Shown piece by piece: positions 21,643 through 32,051 of a stretch of 64,000 nucleotides of DNA (its first letter is position 1; each line of letters begins with the position of its first letter). The position numbers and the translations under genes are program-made. The notes below the pieces were generated by a model, which was given only the letters and a program-made list of their open reading frames with translations, did no database searches and had not been told where the DNA came from. This DNA is from Evernia prunastri (taxonomy: Eukaryota; Ascomycota; Lecanoromycetes; Lecanorales; Parmeliaceae), in NCBI GenBank assembly GCA_003184365.1, contig NKYR01000170.1, forward strand, positions 1-64,000. The letters run 5' to 3'.

Positions 21643-22806
21643 TCAAACCCAATACGCTCCCTTCTGAACCCCCCTCGGGCAAGGCGAGATGCCTTGCAAT
21701 TCCTTCCTTCTCAGATATTCGAGGATGGTCCAATCATACACATGATCATAATCGAAGCGCTCGCGCACGAAGAGATTACGGAAGACTTTGCGCAGATAGG
21801 AGTATTTCGGTTTCTCGTCAAAACCAAGAGAACCGATGTAGTCGAAATAAACCGCAAATTCCTGAGGGAGATCCGCGCACAGATCCTCGGTATTGATCCT
21901 TCTCTTTTCCTCCAAGATAAGTTCTTCATTTTGCGTCTGATCTGTGGCTAGGAGACCTTGCCATGGGAGAGAGCCCCGGAGGAAGTAGAGAAGCATGTAC
22001 CCGAGGGATTCCAAATCATCGCAGCAATGTTGCACTTGACTAGGCGTTAGTCTTTGCGCAGCAAGAACCGAGGATATCATACTTACCAACGCCTAAATGA
22101 CCGTTGACGCTGGCAAAACGGACCGTGCCAATTAAATGTGGATTCCGGGCACGACCGGTATCGATCTGAGCAGTAAGGCGTTCCGTAGCGAGGCCCAAAT
22201 CCGTCACATAAATCAGATTTCCCTCCTTTCCCACACCCATCAAGAAATTCTCCGGCTTGATGTCTCGATGAATGACGCTCTTCGAATGGATATATTGGAG
22301 ACGGTAAAGGAGCTGGTCGACGAGCATCAACACAGTCTTGAGAGAGAATTTGCGACCGCAGAAGTTAAAAAGATCTTCCAGACTCGGCCCCAGAAGATCA
22401 AACACCATAGTATTATATTCACACTCCGTCTCATAAGCGTGGACGCGTGGAATACCGACACCACCAGAAAGGGATCGATAGGTATCAGCTTCGCCTTCTA
22501 GTAATGAGGGATCGATGGATACGTGTTCGAGTTTGATAGCGACATCTTCGCCGGTATTGATGTTGGTTCCTTATGTGTGATGAGCTTCAAGACGTAGCTG
22601 GAGGTCCCCACATCTGTCTTACCTATATAGACAGCGCCGAAGCCGCCCCCACCGACCCTCCTTTGCAGCTGATATTTACCGGCTATACGTAGATCCTAAT
22701 ATAGATAAGCTATTAGTATACCGTAACCACGTCTTATCGATAGGGCCTTTTTGAGATAGAGAAGATGCAAGATCGAAGAACACAACTTACTCACCAAGTT
22801 CCCCAT
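21643..22806 (-). CDS. Casein kinase I-like protein kinase (divergent paralogue)
   Basis: Four exons give an intact frame of 319 residues: 22806-22795, 22695-22623, 22569-22087 and 22034-21643. The introns are 99, 53 and 52 bp with ACTAAC-type branches. Motifs in order are the glycine loop GGGGFG, VAIKLE with the ATP-binding Lys, MVFDLLGPSLEDLF (a CK1 signature), HRDIKPEN, TDLGLA, HLGV and DDLESLGYMLLYFLRGSLPWQG. The end is LFVRERFDYDHVYDWT. CK1 enzymes phosphorylate acidic or primed Ser/Thr sites. The activation-loop DFG is DLG here, and the basic pair before DDLESLGY is two Cys, so substrate choice or activity may differ. It has no long C-terminal tail. It shares a 281-bp divergent promoter with the DUF7924 gene. 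It is probably an extra copy and not the essential Hrr25/Yck type. Confidence 0.85.
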
Positions 22807-23087
22807 TTGTAAACCCGATAGAAGCTGTAGTGGACAGAGTGCGCATCATTTTGATGAGACGAAGATTAAAAGGAGTGGGTGCTTATCGGCGCATAAGATA
22901 TGTTTAGTGTTCTCTAGGCACCAGCCATTCCGTTGATTGGCTATCAACCCCGCAATCCAAAATGACTCACACGCTAGCATGGTCGTCGGAAGCGCGCGCT
23001 ATCTGCATCTCGTTCTTGATTGTCCATCATCCACTGGAAAAAGACGTGTCATAAGTCTAAGATTCATTGCCTTTAGAGAAAACTCCA
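22807..23087. promoter_or_regulatory. Divergent intergenic promoter region
   Basis: 281 bp separate the start codons of the CK1-like gene (minus) and the DUF7924 gene (plus), so both promoters must lie here. No clear TATA or CArG box was picked out. Confidence 0.5.
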
Positions 23088-24828
23088 ATGCCCCGTAGTC
23101 GAAAGCGGCAGCTGTATGTTGAAGCAGAGCCTACGACTGACTCTTCACCGCCGCCCATCGCTAAACGACGAAAGCTCGAGAAGCAGCAACGACACAGGAC
23201 ACCCAGCTGGTTTTGGGACAATTTGTCACGGCAGTGGCTAACTCCTCGCACTCTCCGAGAGTTTGATCGAAGAACAGAGTGGCCTGCAACCGCTTCACCG
23301 CCTGATCGGACTGGCAAGGAAGACATTGACCTTGCACAGCTCAAGCGCTTCGCAAGACACGGTGGACCAAGCCTTGGGCACCTGAGAGCTGTAAGTTCCA
23401 TCCAACCCTTTTGAAATTGCCTTCTGACCTCTATGCCAGTATCCAGAACCCGAAACCGCCGTTCCTTCCAATCGAACGATGTCGTCAAGCCAATCGGGCT
23501 CCCGGAAACGAGCCAAGACTGGAAGAGAATCGGATATTTCCTCGAAGACGAAGAAATCCTCTGTATATGACCCCGCCTTCGAGCAGCATCTCATTGATCA
23601 TGGCATTTATCCTCATGGATACGACTATGATGATAACGATGGCTCCGTATATCCGGACAATTGGGAGGAAATAAATGAAAGGCTAGCGCAGCCACGGCCT
23701 TCTCTTTCGCCATCGCGCTTTCCTCGTGAAGCGTTTCGGAAGTTTGAAAAAACAAACATGCAGGCTTTGACCGAAAACACTATGATGAGCAAGGCATTCC
23801 CGATCATTGCTGGCACCGCCGACATTCCCTCGCAGGAGAACCTTCTCTTCGGAAACCTCAAACACCTGACCGATGGCTCTATTGCCAAGGCCAAGCCAGA
23901 CTTCTACGATGGAAGCCGTCCGGCGGATCTCAACAAGCAGATCCGGGAAGAGCTAGGGCCCTACATCGTGCCGTCGACGAATACCGCCGCACCCTGCTTG
24001 CCCAACTTCTTCACGGAGGCGAAAGGTCCAAAGGGGACTACAGACGTATGCAAGCTACAAGCTTTATATGACGGTGCTTTGGGTGCCCGGGGGATACACG
24101 AGCTGCGGTCATACATCGGTCAGGAGACGCTATTCGACAACAATACGTATACGATCACATCAACCTATCATCATAGTGGCCTCCTCACCATGTATACAGC
24201 CCATCCCACTGTGTCCGAAAGTCCTACAAATCCTATTGAATACCGCATGACCCAGCTCAGGTCGTTCGCTATGACCGATGCTACGGATACCTTCCGACAA
24301 GGAGCTGGCGCATTGAGAAACGCCAGGGACTGGGCAAAAGAGAAACGGGAAGAGCTCATAACTGCGGCGAACGGCAAGGCGCTAGCTCCGGGACAGTCAA
24401 GCTTGGTTTCATCCACAGATAGCTTTGTGTCGTTGTCATCGAACGAGGCCACTCACCCAGAATCTGAGACGTCAACTGACGAGCTTGCCCTGGACGTTGG
24501 TACGTTTACTAGCTCCAGTCACAGAACTCCGGTCAGAGCCCAAACGAATCTTCCACCCAANTCAGATTTGGTTTCATCCACGCAGAGCTTTGTATCATTG
24601 TCATCGAACGAGGCCACTCACCCAGAATCTGAGACGTCAACTGACGAGCTTGCCCTGGACGTTGGTACGTTTACTAGCTCCAATCACAGAACTACGGTCA
24701 AAACCCAAACGAATCTTCCACCCAAAGTCTCCCCGAATCGACAATCCATGAAAGCGTCTCAAGTCAAGAAGAGGCCTAGCAGGAGACCTGAAGCCTCACA
24801 AGTCATCTATAGAGAACCCAGGCTCTAG
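23088..24828 (+). CDS. DUF7924 domain protein
   Basis: Exons 23088-23390 and 23440-24828 are joined across a 49-bp intron (GTAAGT, TCTGACC branch, GCCAG). The first in-frame ATG is 23088. The N-terminus is basic (KRQLYVEAE...IAKRRKLEKQQR), likely nuclear. Family landmarks include YDPAFEQHLIDHGIYP, CLPNFFTEAKGPKGTTDVCK, LYDGALGARGIHELRSY, ITSTYHHSGLLTMYTAHP, YRMTQLRSFAMT and FRQGAGALRNARDWAKEKRE. DUF7924 is a large fungal family; the FF-x-EAKGP segment recalls a restriction-endonuclease-like core, but function is unproven. Near the C-terminus a Ser/Thr-rich stretch of about 50 codons occurs twice on either side of an N at 24561, so the true length may be shorter. Confidence 0.8.
24407..24723. 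repeat. Tandem duplication around N 24561
   Basis: 24407-24560 recurs at about 24570-24723 with several mismatches (ACAGATAGC/ACGCAGAGC, GTGTCGTTG/GTATCATTG). The first copy ends at the N. It is either a real internal repeat of the DUF7924 gene or two allelic contig ends placed side by side. Confidence 0.75.
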
Positions 24829-24989
24829 TGCAAAGAGGCACATCTGCGGCGATGATGGCGTGCGGAAACTGGTTTACCAGCACAACCCGCTCCAGCTGTC
24901 GTGCATTACAGGTAACACGGATTCTGCCGCTGGAAGGTTGGATGGCGTGCATTCGCGGTTCAGTCATTCACAGGGCTGTGCCTTGGTGT

Positions 24990-25125
24990 GCAACGCCACG
25001 GAGAATATGGCAACGCTCTGCAGGCAGCTTCATATGGAGGTCATGAGTAAGTGGCGCAGATGCTGCTCGACAAAGGAGCCAATGTCAACGCTCAGGGTGG
25101 ATTTTATGGCAACGTTTAATCGAGA
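24990..25125 (+). pseudogene. Orphan ankyrin unit of the NLR type
   Basis: About one and a third units of the 99-bp ankyrin repeat found in the NLR at 40.7-46.5 kb, at roughly 90 percent identity by eye. It reads GNALQAASYGGHE, stop, VAQMLLDKGANVNAQGG. The stop TAA at 25048-25050 replaces the CAA/CAG seen in every unit of the intact array. No neighbouring NLR domain is present. Confidence 0.75.
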
Positions 25126-25478
25126 AAGGAGACAGAGAGAATTAGAAATACGGAGGATTGGTCGGTCTGGTCCGATGAGCTTGGAATGACGTCGGTTCGT
25201 CAACAAGCGGGCATCATCGAATACCCTGACCTAGCTGATAGGGCTTTGGAACCTCCGGACAGCTTCGAGGCCAGATGAATCTTAAGCGGACCGCACATTT
25301 CGGCGTTTCAGTTACGCATGTACACGTACTTAGCATTTGTTGAGGTTCTCACCAAAATAAAGCACCTTGGGAACAGTCTTGCATCACGTCATCAATATCA
25401 ACGATATCCTGCAACGTCGAAATATTTAGTAGGTAGTAATGGACAATTGCTGTGTAGACATTTTTGCATTCTTCTTTC

Positions 25479-26012
25479 TCACGCAACTAAGCTCACATTC
25501 CTTTCATTGTCGCTGTAGTGTATCGGACAGAAGCTTGAAGCGACGGATTTCTCCTTGGAACGGATAAAAAACAGTGATGCCATGAAATCCATAGCCACGT
25601 CGCTGTCGGCAGACTTCTCGCCCAGCCATACTATTGTCCTTGTAGCACTGGCAAAGATGTCGCCCATCATACTCACCTGGACGGCTTTTTCCTCGAAATC
25701 ATCCTGATTGATACAGATAGCGTCAACCCACATGTTCCTCGGACGAGTAGGTCCACGAATACGACGAAGAGCCATGCTCAGATTCTCTGTGATGTAAAGA
25801 GGTGCACCGCCAATGCTGATGTTATGTTCGCCGACCGATCCTGACCAAGTGTAAGATAGAGCCGTGTAATGCAGATCGTCGTAGTCCAAACTCTCTACTA
25901 TCAGCTCCCCGCGCAGGACATCGTCTCCTGTACCGGGAGCTAGGATTAGAATACGGATCTCTCGCCTCTCCGTGGCCAGTGGGGCTTGAGAGTAGACAGC
26001 TTCTGTGCTCAT
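25479..26012 (-). pseudogene. HET domain protein, C-terminally truncated
   Basis: An ATG at 26012 opens a 177-residue frame with the HET signature blocks: YDDLHYTALSYTWSG, RPRNMWVDAICINQDD, MGDIFASATRTIVWLGE. The HET domain drives heterokaryon incompatibility cell death in fungi, where it acts as an effector of recognition proteins. Complete HET proteins are usually 500 residues or more, but here the frame ends soon after the third block and no continuation is recognisable in 25200-25478. It may be a short expressed form, but truncation is more likely. Confidence 0.75.
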
Positions 26013-26991
26013 AGCTGTGGTGGGAAGGCGGACGGCCGTACGCTCTCAATGCGAGTAATGCAACAAATAGGCAAAGTGTTGCCTGGTCCTCGATCCCCAA
26101 CGATGATTGTAAATGATAAGGCTAACGTTGACTGTTCCAAGTCCGAATCATTATGGCTAATACTCAAGGAGCCTAGAAAATTATCCACAGACTTTTTCAA
26201 TCACGAGGTCTGAAATGTTGAAGCAATTTTAAGTGGCATTGAAAGAAGGTAGGCTGTGGTGGAGGGGCAGTGGGATAATATGCACGCTGAGTCAGCGATG
26301 CAAGTACTTCACCTCCCAATGAGACAGCAACCGTTTGTCAATGACGTCGAGCTTTTTGCCTTACTTCAACATGAGTTTTAAATTGCCTACTTGTACACCT
26401 TTAACAAGCACACAGCGAGTTTATTCACTTGCGCTGTTCTCTCCTGCGCCAGCCTCGATCGCTAGAGGAGTTAGTGAAGCAGAGATGAACTTTCTCACGG
26501 CTGCAACGCTTCGCGCGAGGCTTTCGAGTCTGTCAGTCGCACCCTCGTCCACCGAAATCTGAAACATTATGAAGATCTCGAGGATGCCAGAACTGGTAAC
26601 GCTGATACAGAATACAATTTGCGACATGTCGAGGCCACATATATCGGAGTTGGGCTGGACTCTCACCATGCATTGTGGGATTAGCTTGCGACTGTTGAAG
26701 TCAAAGTTCAAAAAGATCCAGATGTCGATCTCATGGAGAGATGAAGTGCATATACAACATATCTGCGCTACGATAACATACTTTGGCACATGGGAGCACG
26801 TTCACCTTAGCCTAAAGCATCTTTTAGATGCTCTACAGGCGACGGATTTTTCCTTTTCCACAACTTTGTACGCTTCCTTACTTCTACCAACATGTTTACC
26901 TGCAGGGCATTGTGTATATTATGTTTTCATGGCCTTGTGATGTCCACTGTTCTAGCAGCCAATCAATCACATACGTTCACACTCAACGCTA
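26013..26991. other. No gene recognised
   Basis: About 1 kb with only short unsupported frames on both strands. Confidence 0.4.
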
Positions 26992-27297
26992 TTAGCGGGT
27001 GCAAGAAGCTTGCGAATTGCTTGGCGAGAAAATCGAAAAAATCACCCCCCTCCGAGATTACCGAGGCTACTCTAAAAATGTCAAATTTTATACAACGGAA
27101 AAGCTCTATAGCCATAACGAATTTTTTAAAGATATATATATTAATATTAATCCTCTCTTAATAAGGATTCTAGTATAATAAAAATCTCTTAAAAATAATA
27201 ATGTTGATTTTTAAGCTATATCACTTTTTAGGTGACGAGGGGGGTGATTTTCTCGATTTTCTCGCCAAGCAATTCGCAAGCTTCTTGCACCCGCTAA
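26992..27297. mobile_element. Tc1/mariner-type MITE with TA target duplication
   Basis: A 306-bp element with terminal inverted repeats of about 60 bp that differ at one position. They start TTAGCGGGTGCAAGAAGC on the left and end GCTTCTTGCACCCGCTAA on the right. The dinucleotide TA flanks both ends (26990-26991 and 27298-27299). The inside is AT-rich and non-coding. TA duplication and size fit a non-autonomous pogo/Fot1-like or other Tc1/mariner element. Confidence 0.8.
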
Positions 27298-27639
27298 TAC
27301 TGGAACGAATTCCTAGTAAGCAGCAGTCTCCGCATCCTTCACTTCTCGCGTAACGAATGCGGATATACATCTGCTAAGCGAACACACAGCGATTTTGTGA
27401 TTCCCAATATCACTCCGCCAGTAACCATTGCCGTGTCCAATTGGTCCCCCTACAGAGTAACCATGAGTTAGAGGATGTTGCCCGTTTCAGGATCGCTCTC
27501 TAGTGCAGAAGACGATTGGCTGAGATGTTACCCGTGCGCCGATCGCTTTGTCAGCAGTTTTACTTTCCACTGCTCCACTGCTTCACCTATTTTCCATTTC
27601 ACATCTCTGAGTACGACAGCGTCCTCTTCTTCATCCACC

Positions 27640-30029
27640 ATGAAGGTTTTGGCAAAAGATTTGTGCAAGCCGGAAGTGGTTGCGGCGATCGCGAGAATCG
27701 AGTGAGAACAATGGGGTTTCTCACCCAGGATGGTCGTACTGATGTCCTTTTTCTTCTTAGGTTCTTTGAAATAGAGGACAGGCCGAACGTGACTACAGAG
27801 ATGTGGGAGAAATTCTGGTAAGAAGTGTGATCTGGGAGACCTGAATCTCTGAAATCTGAGACCGTGAAACTAACAATCCGTTCTACTCCCAGAGACATGA
27901 CCCATAATGTGCACCACACCCAGCCTGTGGATCCAGAAGATCTTGAAGCGAAACTTCGGTGCGAAGACTTCAAACTCCTAATCTCGATCAGTCTTCTCAA
28001 GATGGACGATCCTACTGACGCTTCGGGAAATTTCAGAAACTGCTCCCCCAGATTGAACGAACCTCCAACCCCTCCCCCTGATTGCTCCTCTAGATTGAGC
28101 GAAACCCCAACCGAAGACGATGAGGAATTCATAGAGCGGTGTAAACTCGAAGCCAAGCAAGTCTACGATACCCTGATACAGTTAGGTGGGAGACCGACTC
28201 GTCCGATCCGATGCAACCTACACTGGAAGACCTCCCTTTTTGGTGGAGAGCAATTCTACCAAGATACTGAAGAAGACGCGGAGCTGTTCTACTATGGCAG
28301 TATTAAACCACGTCGCGCTCCTCATCCTACCGAGGCTGGCGTTATTATGTCGCACTGGGCAGCAGAAAAAAAGCGACTCGATGAAGAACTACAACGGTGG
28401 CAGGATTTTCTCGACACTCTGCAATGGAGACGCGATTATCGGCCGGAATTTGCAAGAGAGGAGGACATGAAACGGTAGCGGTACCCGCACGATCCACAGC
28501 TCACAGCAAGCCTGAATAAATTGACGGACTGGAAGGAATATCAGGCCTATTTTCAAAGGGGGATCGACCGATTGAAGAGGGGAATGGAAGGGGACCGACG
28601 AGCGGTGGAGGCAATACAGCGGAATGATCCTGAAGTGGATTGGAGCACGGGATTGGGAAAATTCCGTGGATCGAGCCATGAGGGCTGGCTGGATAGTATA
28701 GAAAGACGGCGGGAAATGCTCGCAGCGGAGGAGAAACGGTTGGAATGGGTCAAGGAACAGCTTCCAGTGGTTCTTTCGGAATGCGCTGCGTCATTGGCGG
28801 AGTTACCGATATCTCATCGTCAGATGGAGGAGAAGAGCGAGCTGGAAGCGAAAAAAGTCTACAACACCCTGATGGATACGGGTGGGAGGCCAAGCCGTCA
28901 AATCCGGCCGGTGCCTGACATCCATGATGCCGAACACACGGATAAACATGTTCACGCCCTTTGCCACTGGGAAGGTGAATGTGGACAGTTCGAGGAAGAA
29001 TTGAGGGAATGGAAGAAATCTCTGGATTATCGGCAGAAGAAAGAAACGGATAGGAAAACGGAGGTGTAGCTGGAAGAACGACAACCTGCAGAGAGTCCGA
29101 CCCAAGTGGACCTCTGGAAAGACTATCGGGTCTATCGACATCTGGAGGTCGATAATGCTAAGCAGTGGGTGGCATTCTGGCGGCGGCAGGTGGAAGAATG
29201 CCAGGATACAGAGAATCGTCAAGCACTACAAGGGTGGGCAGATACAGCTGAACGATACCATTCCAAAGGCGAGAGAATGAAATCGCATGTAGAGGACGCA
29301 CGAAAGTAAATCGGGCCTGCAGAGATGCAATTGGAATGGGTAGAAGAACAGCTTTCAGCCATTCTTGCTGAATGCGCCGTCTCGACAACACAGATGTCAA
29401 CATCTGGTCGTCTGGAGGATCAAGCCAAGCTACCGAAAAGAGCATCGAGGTCAGATCAAACCACGCTCAAGGATCTTAGATCTAATCGATCTGATAAATC
29501 GGCCCCGCGAAGTACTCACGACAAAAAGAAAAATCGTTATTCAGCAAATTCTGCGCTTGGTCCAATCTATTTATCAAGAGTATCAAAAGCGGCTGGAAGG
29601 AAAACACCCCGCCACCGACGACCGTCAAATATCCCCGCAGAGCGTGACGATGATCAAAACCAAGGCCTCAACATAACCATATCACCACCTCCGCCTACCA
29701 ATATTGCTCCCCGCAGAAGCCGCCGGTTATCTACCAACCAAAAGAGGTCCGGTGCATCGGAAGCGGATTTAGCTGCCGAACTGGGGAGAAATGCACAGCC
29801 CCAACCTACCGAGGTCATGCTGCGCAGAAGCGATCGGATATCGAAACAGAAAGAGAGGATGAATACATCAACTTCTATTGCGGAGTTGAGCTCAGTTCCT
29901 GAGTTTACAAAGGATATGTTGGGAATTTACGTGACTGCGCCTTTATACGGAGACTGCAGCACATGTGGCTCAAACCAAGCTTTTGAGGCTCTGCAGGTTA
30001 GATGTAACCGATGTGGAAAAGCATCCTAG
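27640..30029 (+). pseudogene. Large repeat-unit coiled-coil protein with three nonsense codons
   Basis: Two short leading exons (MKVLAKDLCKPEVVAAIARIE from 27640; FFEIEDRPNVTTEMWEKFW) lead into one long frame from about 27892 to 30029. That frame is broken only at 28476 (TAG), 29067 (TAG) and 29307 (TAA), with no phase change. It holds two tandem units of about 200 residues. Each begins LEAKxVYxTL-x-GGRPxR, continues with W(K)EYxxYxxxxxDxxK and ends LEWVxEQL. A basic tail with RRSRRL and RRSDRISKQK follows, and the end is a possible zinc knuckle (CSTCG...CNRCG). I do not recognise a named family. All three stops fit Gln codons changed by C-to-T in CpA, so this looks like recent light RIP of an otherwise preserved gene. 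The second splice junction also creates a stop in my model. Confidence 0.55.
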
Positions 30030-30824
30030 AATTATGTTGCAATTTTTTAACGACGTTGTAACGTGGCTCTCCCATTAGCCAATATCAGAGTGTCCCCTTT
30101 TGCTGCTGCGTAAACGCGAAGAGATTGGCTGTGGTACTGCCCTCGACTCGAGGTAAGTACTATCTCCATCTAGGCGACGTTTCTGCCGTGCGATATCCTT
30201 GCGTGGATCAGCTTCCATATGGACGAATCCTCTGCAAGTATCTCGGACTGGAGTAGAAGTTACAGCCGCTGCTATATTATGGACGTGGAGTACATAACTA
30301 CGACAAGACCGCGGAAGAGGTCGACTACCTTATAGAGGTATTACCCCACACTGTATTGATATATAAGCTGACTGACCTTTACCCCGTATAGAACGTTTCT
30401 CACTTGAAGCCGGCGTCGGAAAGAAGCGACGACAATATACCGAAGGCCGTTACCGAAGTGACAGATTTTGATTCCGAACACGTCTAGATGAGAGTCGAAG
30501 ACCAGATCGTGCTCCTGCGAAAAACAGACTGCTTTCTGAACGCAACTCAGATTCTAACGCTTGCTAAAAGGGACAAGAATTCCTACTAACCAAGCTTGCT
30601 CCCCCGGTAGTCTAGGACGACACCACATTCACCGGCTACCTTCACACCCAGTAGCTGGCTTCGGGCCTCAGTGCGAGTGAGGTAGACTACCGATCGTTCG
30701 TCCCCCTCGCTGCTTGGCCCGCCGTCAGGAACTAAGAACCTCCGGGAGTGCCAATAATTCTCTCTCACCACCGCATATGTATTGGAATTGACGTTTCGAA
30801 AGGTGACAGGGGAAGATAGAAGAA
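30030..30824. repeat. Degraded repeat DNA, includes dispersed LTR-like segment
   Basis: No intact gene. The segment 30640-30690 (TTCGGGCCTCAGTGCGAG and its surroundings) recurs at 49210-49240 and in altered form at 49361-49390. A neighbouring GTAGTCTAGG...GACACCACAT block recurs at about 49165-49195. This is probably a retroelement fragment. Confidence 0.45.
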
Positions 30825-30889
30825 ACCCACAGGTAATCAGAGGGTGTCCCTACTCTCCCAGTGCCAGAATCGGAGCGTAAGGAACGGGG

Positions 30890-31009
30890 CCAAAATTGGA
30901 AATTTTTGGGGGGGGGTGGGTTCCAAAAATGGAACGTGGAACTCGAGGGACGGTCCAAAAATGGAGTACAGAAGTGCGAGGAAGACGAGATAAAGGGATC
31001 CAAAAGTGG
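30890..31009 (+). promoter_or_regulatory. CArG-box cluster upstream of MADS ORF (copy A')
   Basis: CCAAAATTGG at 30890-30899 and CCAAAAATGG at 30923-30932 and 30955-30964 are perfect CC(A/T)6GG boxes. CCAAAAGTGG at 31000-31009 has one mismatch. They lie about 98-217 bp before the ORF start at 31107, nearly the same distances as in the other copy. The first three are spaced 33 and 32 bp, about three helical turns. Binding by a MADS protein, perhaps its own product, is inferred. Confidence 0.55.
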
Positions 31010-31106
31010 AGCAGGAAGTTCAGAGATATGTTGGTACTCGTCTTTAATATGTTCCCTCGCCTGTTCCCTGCTAAGGGCGTTGTCGACTTAACAGGAAAGG
31101 TAGAAA

Positions 31107-31334
31107 ATGCTTTACGCAGCAACAGCAAAAGCAAAAGCGCAGCAGCTCACTAGAAGGAAACCAAACTTGATGAAAAAAGCAGATCAGCTAGCGCGATTAT
31201 GTCACGCAGATGCTACATTGATCATCCGCAGAAACGGAAGGTATCATACTTATCGATCGACTGATCACGAACGGTGGCCTCCCACCATGACAGAGATCGT
31301 ACGTATGAATCCGATGTATCGACCTTTGAGCTAA
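31107..31334 (+). CDS. Mini MADS-box (SRF-like) protein, copy A'
   Basis: A 75-codon frame from ATG at 31107. RRKPNLMKKADQLARLC and ATLIIRRNGRYHTY correspond to the MADS helix and beta strands. A Lys/Ala/Gln stretch (AKAKAQQLT) takes the place of the normal N-terminal arm. The C-terminus is short (RSTDHERWPPTMTEIVRM...) with no dimer-extension or activation region visible. It differs from the 17227-17448 copy at scattered positions but both are open, so neither has been hit by stop-making RIP. It could bind DNA as a dimer or act as a competitor of larger MADS proteins; both ideas are inference. Confidence 0.6.
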   Translation: MLYAATAKAKAQQLTRRKPNLMKKADQLARLCHADATLIIRRNGRYHTYRSTDHERWPPTMTEIVRMNPMYRPLS

Positions 31335-31345
31335 CTCGAGCTCAG

Positions 31346-32051
31346 AAGCCTCGTATCCGTTGCCTGTCAGTCTACTATCCAAAGACTTTGATTACACTAT
31401 TCGTTAGGTTCCGCATGACTCAAACGTGGAGGACCTGTCGAATGAGAGGTCTGCTTCAGTCGAGACTTCGGAAGGCACATGAGTGTTAAGGGATCTGATG
31501 TCGCACCGCATGTCTTTGGCAGTATGGGTAATGCTATACGGTAGCGACGTTGAGGAAGCCGAGATAATGCCAATACCTGCTCTCTTGACAGGGGCATCCT
31601 CGGAGTAGGCTGGTCGTCAGGAATTCTTTTTGACCGGCCAGTTGCGCTCAATAATATATTGAAGGTCCTGTTGCACTTTGATGTGTCTATTCTGTGGTTG
31701 AGTGGGGGAAGAAGCAGTGAAGGGCAGAAGTAGGATGGGCACAACACAATTAACACATGCTTAGCACTGGCTACTTGAGTAGTTCTTTCAACATAGCTAC
31801 ACAAACAATCCTACATCCTTCCATATTTCCAATAGGAGGTTGCAGATGTACCTGCTGAAATGGTCCGGCCAATTGAATTGAAGAGCCTGATGGGTCCCGT
31901 TTCCCTTGCAGATTCTTCAATGTTGTGCAGCGCAGATGGTTATGGTCTGAAACGTGGTGTGGGATGTGTGTACCAGTACTGGCTGATCGAAGAAGATATA
32001 TAGCGAAGAAGTAGCAGGAAATATGTTGCAAGACCGTTATCCGCCTTGTGT
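31346..32051. other. No gene recognised
   Basis: Downstream of the DUF6536 gene; only short frames without support. Confidence 0.4.

Larger units (their letters stand above)
30825..31345 (+). repeat. MADS-box dispersed repeat, copy A'
   Basis: Inverted partner of 17227-17742, about 13 kb away. The order is the same: CTACTCTCCCAGTGCC segment, CArG cluster, ORF, and the GAGCTAACTCGAGCTCAG end. Confidence 0.8.
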
